DNA of 64,000 bases from Sorghum bicolor (taxonomy: Eukaryota > Streptophyta > Magnoliopsida > Poales > Poaceae): positions 22,044,844-22,108,843 of the forward strand of contig NC_012879.2 of NCBI RefSeq assembly GCF_000003195.3, in the 5' to 3' direction. How positions within the stretch are numbered: position 1 is the stretch's first letter; each line of letters opens with the position of its first letter. The position numbers and the translations under genes are program-made. Shown piece after piece: positions 55,215 through 64,000 of this stretch. The notes beneath the pieces are model-generated. The model had not been told where the DNA came from, made no database searches, and saw only the letters and a list, made by a program, of their open reading frames with translations.

Positions 55215-56790
55215 TATGATTTTCATGCAAGTGGTGAGATACTTTTTTGTTTCTTGGCGGGCTAAAAGGAAAGGTAATATATTTCACTAACTTTATTTGT
55301 TATGCCATTTCTTTACATTGTGAATGGTTAATATTACTGATGTTTGAAATGCGAACACCTGAGAATATATGATTAGTAATGGGAAACAAAAAAAATTGTT
55401 AACAAGTCAATAAAGACTAGTGACCACCAGTTTACAATAACATTGTTAGTATATGATGACTAGCAACGAATGAACACACTACACCAACAACATTTTTCTA
55501 GGAGGGCATTTACAATTTGTAGGAGGATGAGTGTGTTGCCAAGTGCCAGATCACTCCCTGGCCTCCTTACAACATTATTTGTGTATGAGTCCTTGCACAT
55601 AATATATTTTATTTGATTGCATTCTACAATCCACATAGAAAAGAACCACGGATGTCATATGTCAATTAGCATTTTGTTTTTAATAAGCTTAACATGCTAC
55701 AAGTGAGGTGTGGAGTGGTTCAAATGATTGAAGGGAATGGATGTTGGTAGCCACAGTACATATTGGCGTGATGCTATTGTAACACCCCAGTTTCATGTAG
55801 TTTTAATTTGTAGATAATCTTGTTTGTAGTATGTACATAACTATCCTTAATTCATCCTCCTCCACCATTTCACGTTGCAAACCCCTCATCATCCATGCTA
55901 ACCATGGGAACTCCCAAAACCACTAAATCATCTACACCCATGAATGCTCCTTGCTTGTTCACATGGATGCGTCAATGGGATAATTGTTCTTGTTATCATA
56001 TTTATTCAAATGACACTAGCTTAGTATAGTGTGCGCAAATTGTGTTGCTAGTGCTACAATACAACAGAGCAAATGTACATACACATCCTATAGACCTTCA
56101 TCAAATATATTTTCAGCCATCAAATATTGAGAGCTAGCTAGATACAATTTGTTGTCTATATATATGTCATCCATTGGTTTGTACTTTGATAGTAGGTTTA
56201 AAAATAATGCATCTGGCACCGAACCATATATAGGCCCATGCATGGCATCAATCAACCAAAATAAATTCTCTGTACGCTCCCCAGTTTGGTTTCATGGAGT
56301 TCTGTGTGACTATGTGAGACTCACTCTGCTGTCTACCACCGTTTCTTCTCTCCATGTAAACAAAGAGCCGTTTGATACGTATAGTTGGTAAATGGTAATA
56401 CACTGGTTAGCTGGTACGTTAGCTAGATCCAATCAATTAAATATTCAAGTAAATTTTGGCAACTCACTGTTAATTAGTTGTATGTGATCAAACACAGGAT
56501 CTCGTAAATCCAACCATTTAAGCTTTCCTTTTATTTTTTATTACTATATGCCATGTTTTAAATTGGATAGATCGAATAAAGATGCTAAAAAAACTTCAAC
56601 AGATCCAAACGATCTAGTTTATAAAATGTTATACATAGCAGGCACACATAAGCATTTCTTGGGTAATTGCCCCACTTGTCAGCGTTTGAGCGTTCTGCTT
56701 GCATTTGCACAATTTCCTCCCATCCAAACAATGACACAAGTTCATATAAGGCAAGGCCCACCCAACCATCGAAACTATTATGATTTCCCA
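55215..56790. repeat. Tandem duplication, unit 2
   Basis: Second diverged copy in the same orientation and order as unit 1. It is longer because of about 300 extra bases around 55,960-56,350. The MITE-like segment is repeated at about 56365-56500, flanked by 'gtttga' and 'tcaaac'. Confidence 0.85.
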
Positions 56791-57621
56791 TACGAAATCT
56801 GAAGAATAAAATGTATTTTAAAATTGTAGAGCACCACAAAATCTTTGTACTTGATTTTGTTCATTTATGATTTTCATACGAAGTCCAAATATTTGTTAAA
56901 AATTGTGTACTTCTGTGTTTTTGGGGGAGGGGGGTCTTTATGCTTCTGTACACATGTAAACACTCCATTTCTTTTAAAAGTAAATTTAGAATACTTCTCA
57001 CAAAAAAAAAATTTCTAGAATCTCTCATATTTTATTGTTTCTAAAAATATTGTCGGTATTAAAGTTACATATAGGGCTGTGAGATCTGTAACTTTTTACT
57101 TGACAAATTTTGTTAAAATATAATCTCTTAAGTGCCAAATACCGCACTAGTTTGGAGATGTAAAGTAAAAATAATAGCATCTCTCTCTTCTAACCAGACA
57201 TGGACGGTATAGGTGCTATGCATATAGAGGTAGAAGTCCTGGGTTTGAATCATAGAAAAATATATATGCACATAATTTGTGCAGAAATTTACGTGAGTTA
57301 TGACTTATCAAATCCAACCATTCTTTTATCACACAACCTCCATCCTTTCCAATATCTTAGAAGCAATATGTGAACTTGATATGCTCGAATTCACGAACTA
57401 ATTGATACAAAAGCCATTGACCAACACAAGTGCTTTAGTACAGACCACTGAACGATGGCTCCAACACCAGTCTTGCCTATAGAATGAACTATTTGTAAGA
57501 GAAAAAATAGCACTAACCTTGGTAAATCAATGTGCAGCACATCTTCTCTTTTCTAGTACCTTCTTCCTAACTTTCCTGGCTCCACCACTTGAGTATATAT
57601 AGGAGATTAGCGGACACTTGG
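56791..57621. other. Unassigned AT-rich sequence
   Basis: Nothing recognised apart from short A/T and G runs. Confidence 0.4.
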
Positions 57622-57786
57622 TATCTATATCTATATCTATATCTATATCTATATCTATATCTATATCTATATCTATATCTATATCTATATCTATATCTAT
57701 ATCTATATCTATATCTATATCTATATCTATATCTATATCTATATCTATATCTATATCTATATCTATATCTATATCTATATCTATAC
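57622..57786. repeat. Hexanucleotide microsatellite (ATATCT)n
   Basis: About 27 uninterrupted copies of 'atatct'. It keeps two plus-strand frames open with repetitive Tyr-Leu or Ile-Ser translations, which are artefacts. Confidence 0.97.
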
Positions 57787-58530
57787 CTATATATTTTTTA
57801 AAAATAAACCCCGCTATATTTCTATCTCAACATGAAGCTATATCTTCTATACTAAATACTACATTATCCCTCAATCTCTTTATGCAATCTATCCACGCCA
57901 CCGCCACTAAATGCAATTACTATTTTTAATCTATTAAGAAATACAAGGCATCTATTTATGTTATTTGTTTTGCAGTACTATCATATTGCAATTTGATCTA
58001 ATTTGCATTAGTTTCTTTACTAAATTCTTTTGCTACCTTGCCAAATTTTAACTAAAACTGATGTAAGGACATGTAGTCCAACACATGCAAGTGACTCTAT
58101 CTCTAGGAATGTCCGTGGACATAAGTAACGGGCCTCTTAGGTCTATATTGGGCCTCCTCTTAAGATGTTTGACTTTAAAAATTCTATTTTAAGAAGTAGA
58201 CCACTTCAAAGGCCTTCATAAATCCATTTTAGGACACAAGAAATTTTTGTCCATCTCCGCAAATTAAATGTATCCTCACGTAGTTTAGAAGACGGTTAAT
58301 TTTTATGATCACCTCTGTTAATGACTGGGTAGTTTCTCGTAAAATTATTTATGTATTAGTGGGGTAGATAATTTCTTAAGTCACCTTTTGTCAAATATCA
58401 TTAATTTGAATTGGCTACTTAGCTCTGCAATGGTTGTGGCCTGGTCCTTTTTTCTAAAACTTCATCTTCCAATCTTATGAGCAATTTGTCTTGTAAAGGC
58501 GTACTTCAGTCCTCAAAATGAATACAGAAC
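57787..58530. other. Unassigned sequence
   Basis: No gene or named element recognised. Confidence 0.4.
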
Positions 58531-58930
58531 CATTGGTGGTAGTGTCACTAATAATTGGAAGAAATGACACGTCAAAACAACACAATATGACAACTGCATA
58601 ACAGACACGGGAAAACATGTCATCACTTCTGTTACGTCTCTAATGTAAGCACACCAGTGACACATAAAATAAACATGTCGCTAATGAACCTTCATCAAAG
58701 ACACATTTATCCAAATCACATTAGTGATGCTCAACCCTCTTTAGATACTTTATAGAAAAAAATTTTCTCTGACGTGAGTCATTAGAGACTTGAAATGCCA
58801 AAAGTGTCTTTGATGTGAGTCATCAGAGACACTAAAAGCCAAAACACGTCTTTGATGTCGGTCATTAGTGACTCTTATAGCCAAAACACATCTTTGATAA
58901 GGGTCTCACAAGAGTCGTGTTGTGGCTATA
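58531..58930. repeat. DNA-transposon-like region with 42-bp tandem repeats
   Basis: Four consecutive units beginning 'tctctgacg' or 'tctttgat.' start at 58766, 58807, 58849 and 58891 (periods 41-42 bp). They carry 'gtgagtcattagagac' and 'agccaaaacac'. Upstream sequence from 58,540 has related 'gtcactaataa' and 'gacacg' pieces. This resembles a subterminal repeat region of a CACTA- or Mutator-like element; ends are not defined. Confidence 0.65.
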
Positions 58931-59334
58931 AGAGTAGATTCCTTATAATGAAAGCCTAGAATTTAAAATTTGGGTCAAACTCATTGTAGATTTTGAGATT
59001 AGTTGGATCAAATCTAGCTCCAATTTAAGGTAGAGATATAGATAGGGATAGAGAAAGATACAGAGAGAAAATTGAGACACAGAGATCGATAGATATACAC
59101 AAGAATAAAGAAGAGATAGATAGTAAAATAAATCAATGTCTTTCCATGTCATATTGGTCTTTATAGTCATATATATGCCATTATATTCAACAACTCAAAG
59201 CATGATTGTGCAGCCGGATCCAGGATCATTCATATTGTCCAATAAGAATATGAGTGACTGGTGGGGAGCCTTGATACTTATATTGTTTCTCTCTGTGTTC
59301 CTTGCGCAATGTAAGTACTCTTTACCTTTGTTGG

Positions 59335-59338
<4 letters not shown>

Positions 59339-59376
<38 letters not shown>
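59339..59376. repeat. (TA)n microsatellite
   Basis: Uninterrupted TA run of about 38 bp. Confidence 0.97.
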
Positions 59377-59378
<2 letters not shown>

Positions 59379-60285
59379 TCATGAACACATAATCTATCAG
59401 GTCATTCTCATGAGGAGCAGCATGTTGGAACTGCAAGGGGCCGAGCCGCTTATAGCGTCACCAGAACAAATCATTTATTTTGTCGGACCGATAACAAAAA
59501 TAATAAAGTTGTCTACTGCTGCGCGAATCAATGGCCAAAACCAAAATGTTATGACACTTTTCAGGAGTGTCTTGCCCATTGCCATGCTCGTAATCTCAAA
59601 TTCCCAAGTGAATTAAGTGATCAACCATGCCAATCAAGTTAATGATGCATAATCATAATGATCCTCCAGTCAGTTCATTTGATTGTTTTAAAATCATCAT
59701 TATTTACCTAAATAATGTACTCCATATTGATCGGTAATAATAAGGGAAAGTTCTATTCTAGTATATTTGTTCCATATATCTCCACTTGTTTCTGTTTTCA
59801 AATTACTCCATATTGATTGATAATATATAAGGAAAATCTGCCGCCAATCCGATCGCTGGGCACCTATCGCCGATGCCTTCACTGCCCACTAGCCGCCACT
59901 GACTCAGTCGCCGGCTCCTTGCTCGTGCCGCCGCTGATCCTATCGCCGGGCTCCACTACGTTCGTCGCCCACCAGCACCAGCTGCTGCCGACTCCATTGT
60001 CAGCTCCCTGCTCGTGCCCGAGCCACTGATATGAGCGCCGATCGAGAAACCTTTCTCCCTCTGCGCTCATTACCTGCCGCCGATTTGTTTCACCAGGCTC
60101 GCTCGCTGCCGCGATCCGCCCCACCCGCCTGCTATCACGTTCCGCTAGCTCGCGACCCGCAAACAGTCTGAGCATGCCTCGCAAATATTTTGTCGAGAAA
60201 ATATGTGACTTATGACTTGTGACCGTGTAGGGCACACGAGTGTGCGTCTCCTAGATTATTCTTTTTTGTGCAATTTATAAATTGT
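59377..60285. other. Unassigned sequence with a GC-rich patch
   Basis: A GC-rich patch at 59835-60170 has short internal repeats ('gctccttgctcgtgccgccg' and 'gctccctgctcgtgcccgag'). Open frames on both strands there are compositional. No gene recognised. Confidence 0.35.
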
Positions 60286-60495
60286 AGACAATGTTTTTTA
60301 GAGGTTGCTAGGTTTTTGACCGCCTCTAGAAATTAATCTTTACAGGTAAATGAGATTCAGTCGGTCTCTAGAAATATATTGTTAGAGGCGGCTGATTCCA
60401 ATTTCTGGAGAACAAAGGTGGAAGGTGGATGGAATATCCGTCTCTACAAAAGGTTTTCAGCCACCTCTAAAAATCTTGTTTTTAGTAGTTATGGA
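60286..60495. mobile_element. MITE-like inverted-repeat element
   Basis: The left end 'aatgttttttagaggttgct' is mirrored by the right end 'agccacctctaaaaatcttg', with further internal 'gtctctaga' and 'agaggcggctg' motifs in both orientations. No coding capacity. Exact ends and target duplication are unclear. Confidence 0.5.
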
Positions 60496-60781
60496 CAGAA
60501 GGGATGTATTGTAGAATAACTATTCCTTCTAATATTAGATATAGGAATATAATGTTTTTGGAAAGTACAAAAATCATTACTCACAGCAGAAGTAGAAATG
60601 GTAGTGTCAATTGTGCAAGTTCATCAGCATGTTGGTCCTTTTTCGAGACCCTAAGAAGTCAGACGTAATTAAATTTAACAAAATATATATAAGAAAATAT
60701 TAATATTTATGCTACATAATTAATATCATTAAATAGATTGCTGTATCTATTTTTACAATAAATTTATTTAGAGCTATAAAT

Positions 60782-62458
60782 TGCACCTATACGAGAGCGT
60801 CATTATTGCACACAAATAAAGTATGAAACTACATATATATATTATCCATATAATATATATATCTATATATATTATATAGCTATACACATACGTACATACA
60901 CATTACATTTACAATAATAATATTATGTACAAGTAATAATCAAGTGTGCTGCCACCGGTTAATGATTACATAATGTTTTTCCGCCCACTCAAAGCTCATA
61001 CAAGTGTTCGTCCTTGTTTGGAATGAGCTTGAAGCCCTGCGGGTATAAGTGGAACTCGCCGTCTTCCGGAATGACATGGATAGTTGATAAATCCGGCGAT
61101 CGTCTCCTAGACTCCAAGGAGTAATGTGTACTCGAACACTTTATCTTTCATATTCCACTCCTTTCATTTGCATTAGTTAAAAAAGATATTAATATACATA
61201 AAATCTATTTAGTTCCAACAAATAAATAAGATATGAATTTACTGTATACACATGCATGTTACTTACTTTTTGAACACTTTGAGCAGGTTTAAATAGGGTG
61301 CACCGCATAAATTCACAAACATAGTATCCACATAGATTCGTTCCAAACGGCTGCGTGGGCACCCAAGGGAGTAGAACAGGAGGAGGAAGTGACACATTCA
61401 GATCCGTACGATATTTTTGTTGTAGCCTAGCCCAAGCCCTGCCCAATAAGACGCTCGTTCATTAGTTATAGCTAGCATAATAAAGTAAAGGAGCACGCAT
61501 CGATATTTAAAGTATGATATATACTTACCTCTGGATCATGTCTATTATGTCTTGATAGAGTGCTAGGTCTTTTTTCATTGAGTCCCACACATGTATTTTT
61601 TGTTCTGTGATCTTAATCTCAATGAGTATCCAATTATCTCTGCATTTGTTTAGAGTCAACTTATATATGTATATGTTAATGCCGGATTAACTAAGACATG
61701 ATATAACACAACACTTACCCCATATTGTAAGGGAAGAGTATCTTCTCCGTATGCCTTTGGTTATAAAAGAACCTCCGGAGGTTCTTCTCCATTTCCTTAG
61801 GCTTCAGATTCAATGGATCTTTAGTTTTAGTGTCCTTGTACACGACATATGGATCGATGAAACCAATTTGATTGTCTTTTTTAATCTTTGTTCTCTCATC
61901 ATGTGTCTGCACATCGTGAGTGTAGTTATTACAAATACATACATATGCTATAATGAGATTAATGATTGAAAGGAAGAATCACTTACAAACAATAGCAGCT
62001 CATGAGAGATTTGTTGAGAGCATTCATATGGAGAAGTTGGTGTACTTCACTAAAATCTATCCATATGACGTCATCTCCACGGAAGTAGTGTCGGTCGCGG
62101 ACTCGGACGACAATCAATTCTTCTTCTATATATTTTGAGCTGACTCTCAAGTAGTACTCGTGCAGCTTGTATATTTGCGTACCAAGTCCTCATACCTTCT
62201 CAGGGTGGCACATACTCCTGCCGTAAATGTACCGACTCTGATAGTCATCGACACCTCCGTGGATTGGCGCATCGGTACGCCCTAGAAGTGCTTCTAGGGG
62301 CAGCCCAGTTTCTTCCATCCAATTCTCGAGTTCATCTAAGTCCACATTAGCAGGTATAGTCATTGCCAGCAAGTTGGCGTTTGAATCGTACTCATTCGCA
62401 ACCACTATGGTTTTGCAAAATTTTCAAAGTTCATCGAAAGGTCTGTTCTCTAGTAGTG
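60782..62458 (-). mobile_element. Deletion derivative of the 19-31 kb CACTA family
   Basis: 60782-62405 is a close copy of 19658-21285. It contains the Ulp1-like C-terminal exons (stop at 60989-60991) and part of the linker. At 62406 it jumps to about 50 bp of CACTA end, finishing ...TCTAGTAGTG at 62458, the same terminus type as 31505. Everything between (Transposase_24, TNP2) is deleted. The left CACTA end is absent; similarity starts abruptly at 'ttgcacctatacgag'. In the Ulp1-like part the residue before the conserved Trp is Asn (codon 61633-61635), while 'GTNLCGYYVCEFMRC' keeps the Cys. Confidence 0.85.
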
Positions 62459-62469
62459 AAATTAGAGGA

Positions 62470-64000
62470 CTAGAATGCATTTCCAAATATCATCGACCTA
62501 TTGAAAGCCCTAGTTTGGTTTTGGATAATTGATGAAACCCTAGTACTATCCTCTGTACTAAGTGTGTGTAGACTTAATGAGGTTGGTACATGCCAAGTGA
62601 TGGAGCAAGTGATGATCATGGTGATGATGGTGATGACCACAAGGTGATCAAGTGCTCAACTTGGAAAAGAAGAAAGAGAAAAACAAAACCGTATGGAGAT
62701 CAAGGCAAAGGTATTGCTTAGGGTTTTGGTTTTGGTGATCAAGACACCATAGAGGGTGTGATCACATTTAGGATAGATAGCCGTACTATAAAGAGGGGAA
62801 TTCTTTGGCTAAACGGTTATCAAGTGCCACTAGGTGCCATTGTTCATGTGCATGCATTTAGAACCTAGTGAGCTAACTTAACTCCTTCAAAGAAATTGAT
62901 TGTGAAAATGCTAACACACGTGCACATGTTGGTTTACACATTGTGGTGTTGGCACACTTTCGGCGCTTTTCGAGAAAATGAAGTGCATATTTTCTATTGC
63001 GCCGGTGGGAAATTTGGAGAAGTCGTGGGAGTGTTTCTCGCTGAGAAAACACACACCGGACGCTGGCTCAGAGGCACCGAACGCTGTGTCTGAGCGTCCG
63101 GTGCGCAGGTTGCCGGGCCCATCTAGGGTAAGGCACCGGACGATAGGCACCGGTGTGAGGTACGTTTTGCAGACATCTCTGGGTGTGATTCCGGTGAGCA
63201 CCGGACGCTCAGGGTGCGTCCGGTGGCTCGCGTCCGGTGACCCTGCGAGTTTGCGGAGCTCTCTGCGCATGAGTCCGGTGTGCACCGGACAGCGTCCGGT
63301 GCTCTGCAGGTTACCGTTAGACTCTGACACACGGCTGACTTTAGAGCACCGGACACAGGTGTTGAGCGTCCGGTGCCCCTTTAAGAGCGTCCGGTGACCC
63401 CGTATTTCGCCCAGTGAAAGCGCCAACGGCTCTATTTGCTTGAGGGGCTATAAATACGTGTTTGGCCGGCTTGGGGCTCACCCTCTTGGCATTCTTGACT
63501 ACTAGACATCCTTGTGAGCCTAAGCAAACTCCTCCCACTCATCTCCTTCATAGATTAAACATCTTTGTGAGATTGGGAGTGATTCCAAGTGCATTTGCTT
63601 GAGTGATTGCATCTAGTGGCACTTGGGGATCGTTCTAGCTGCGGTTTTCTTGTTACTCTTGGTGGTTGCCGCCACCTAGATGGCTTGGAGCACCGGAGGA
63701 GGATTGGCACGAGTTGGTGATTGTTTGTGGCCATCTCCCGGTGATTGTGAGAGGTTTGTGCCTACCTCGGCGGAGTGCCAAAGGCAACATTAGTGGATTG
63801 CTCGTGTCATTGAGTTACCTCACTTATGGGTAGGTTCTTGTGGTGTCCTAGTGAGGACGAGGTTCGTGCAACACCTCTTAGCCACCGAACCACCAAGTGT
63901 TGGTCGACACAACGGGGACGTAGCGTGCCGGCAAGCACGTGAACCTCGGGAGAAAAATTGTGTGTCTCCATTGTGATTGTTCATTGGATTTCTCCCGGTG
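62470..64000 (+). repeat. LTR-like sequence, runs off the window
   Basis: Starts near 'gaaagccctagtttggtttt' with a long non-coding stretch. It has a dense cluster of 'gtccggtg/caccggac' motifs (63050-63420), a TATA box (TATAAATA, 63449-63456), a C/T-rich leader and no coding frame. This layout (long promoter region, TATA, leader) is that of a large LTR retrotransposon LTR of grasses. Its end, any primer-binding site and the start point are not resolved in the window. Confidence 0.5.
63449..63456 (+). promoter_or_regulatory. TATA box of the LTR-like sequence
   Basis: TATAAATA in 'gaggggctataaatacgtgt', just downstream of the CCGGTG cluster. Confidence 0.55.

Noticed and set aside
53970..56790. 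LTR pair of a retrotransposon
   Set aside because: The units are directly adjacent, lack TG...CA ends, primer-binding site and purine tract, so tandem duplication fits better.
57589..57929. Two overlapping open frames of 70 and 103 residues
   Set aside because: They are translations of the ATATCT microsatellite and its flanks, not genes.
59879..60235. 118-residue minus-strand frame
   Set aside because: Explained by the GC-rich patch; the opposite strand is equally open.
63000..63430. Open frames up to 171 residues on both strands
   Set aside because: They arise from the CCGGTG motif cluster of an LTR-like promoter region.

Overview
The window looks like gene-poor, repeat-packed chromosomal DNA of a panicoid grass (Sorghum / Saccharum / Miscanthus type). 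The reasons are CACTA ends carrying grass-type 'tttagtcccggttggt' subterminal repeats, small MITEs ending in 'aactaaacaaggcc', a Stowaway-like end, tRNA-Met-primed LTR retrotransposons and L1-type LINE fragments. The species call is inference. No tRNA, rRNA, CRISPR or bacterial-type operon was seen. A 100-base N gap lies at 25608-25707. Nearly every protein-like reading frame belongs to a transposable element (TE), and most are broken.

Layout. 1-1130: L1 LINE remnant (minus). 1764-2293: hAT-like non-autonomous element with an 8-bp target duplication. 5073-12357: complete LTR retrotransposon with two ~2.55 kb LTRs, a primer-binding site and a polypurine tract, but no gag or pol. 12358-16700: diverged repeat blocks with exon-like pieces, a copia gag relic and a foldback structure. 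16976-17940: 3' end of a plus-strand CACTA element with a frameshifted Ulp1-like protease. 19305-31505: a 12.2-kb CACTA element with both ends and a matching 3-bp target duplication, carrying a TNP2 transposase relic and a second gene (Transposase_24 region plus Ulp1-like region), both on the minus strand. 34185-34466: two well-formed exons of an unidentified, probably host, gene. 36895-37844: plus-strand LINE fragment. 37845-39617: internally deleted copia element with ~148-bp LTRs. 40732-40996: two exons with an MBD-like reading. 41150-43620: partner copies of the 12-16 kb repeat blocks. 44134-~45369: LTR-like sequence. 46600-53540: minus-strand LINE interrupted by a 4.78-kb copia element (48462-53241) with a perfect 5-bp target duplication. 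53970-56790: diverged tandem duplication. 57622-59376: simple repeats. 60782-62458: deletion derivative of the 19-31 kb CACTA family. ~62470-64000: LTR-like sequence with a TATA box and clustered CCGGTG motifs.

Working together: the CACTA gene pair would supply transposase (TNP2) and an accessory protein acting at the subterminal repeats. Visible frameshifts and stops make this copy non-autonomous. The copia element is also defective (95-bp frameshifting duplication, altered protease and integrase active sites). I found no clear new multi-gene system. The most unusual signals are the Ulp1-like frames lacking the expected catalytic His in two copies, telomere-like arrays and a GC-rich tract inside the CACTA element, a gene-like sequence present four times in two orientations, and the two isolated exon pairs.
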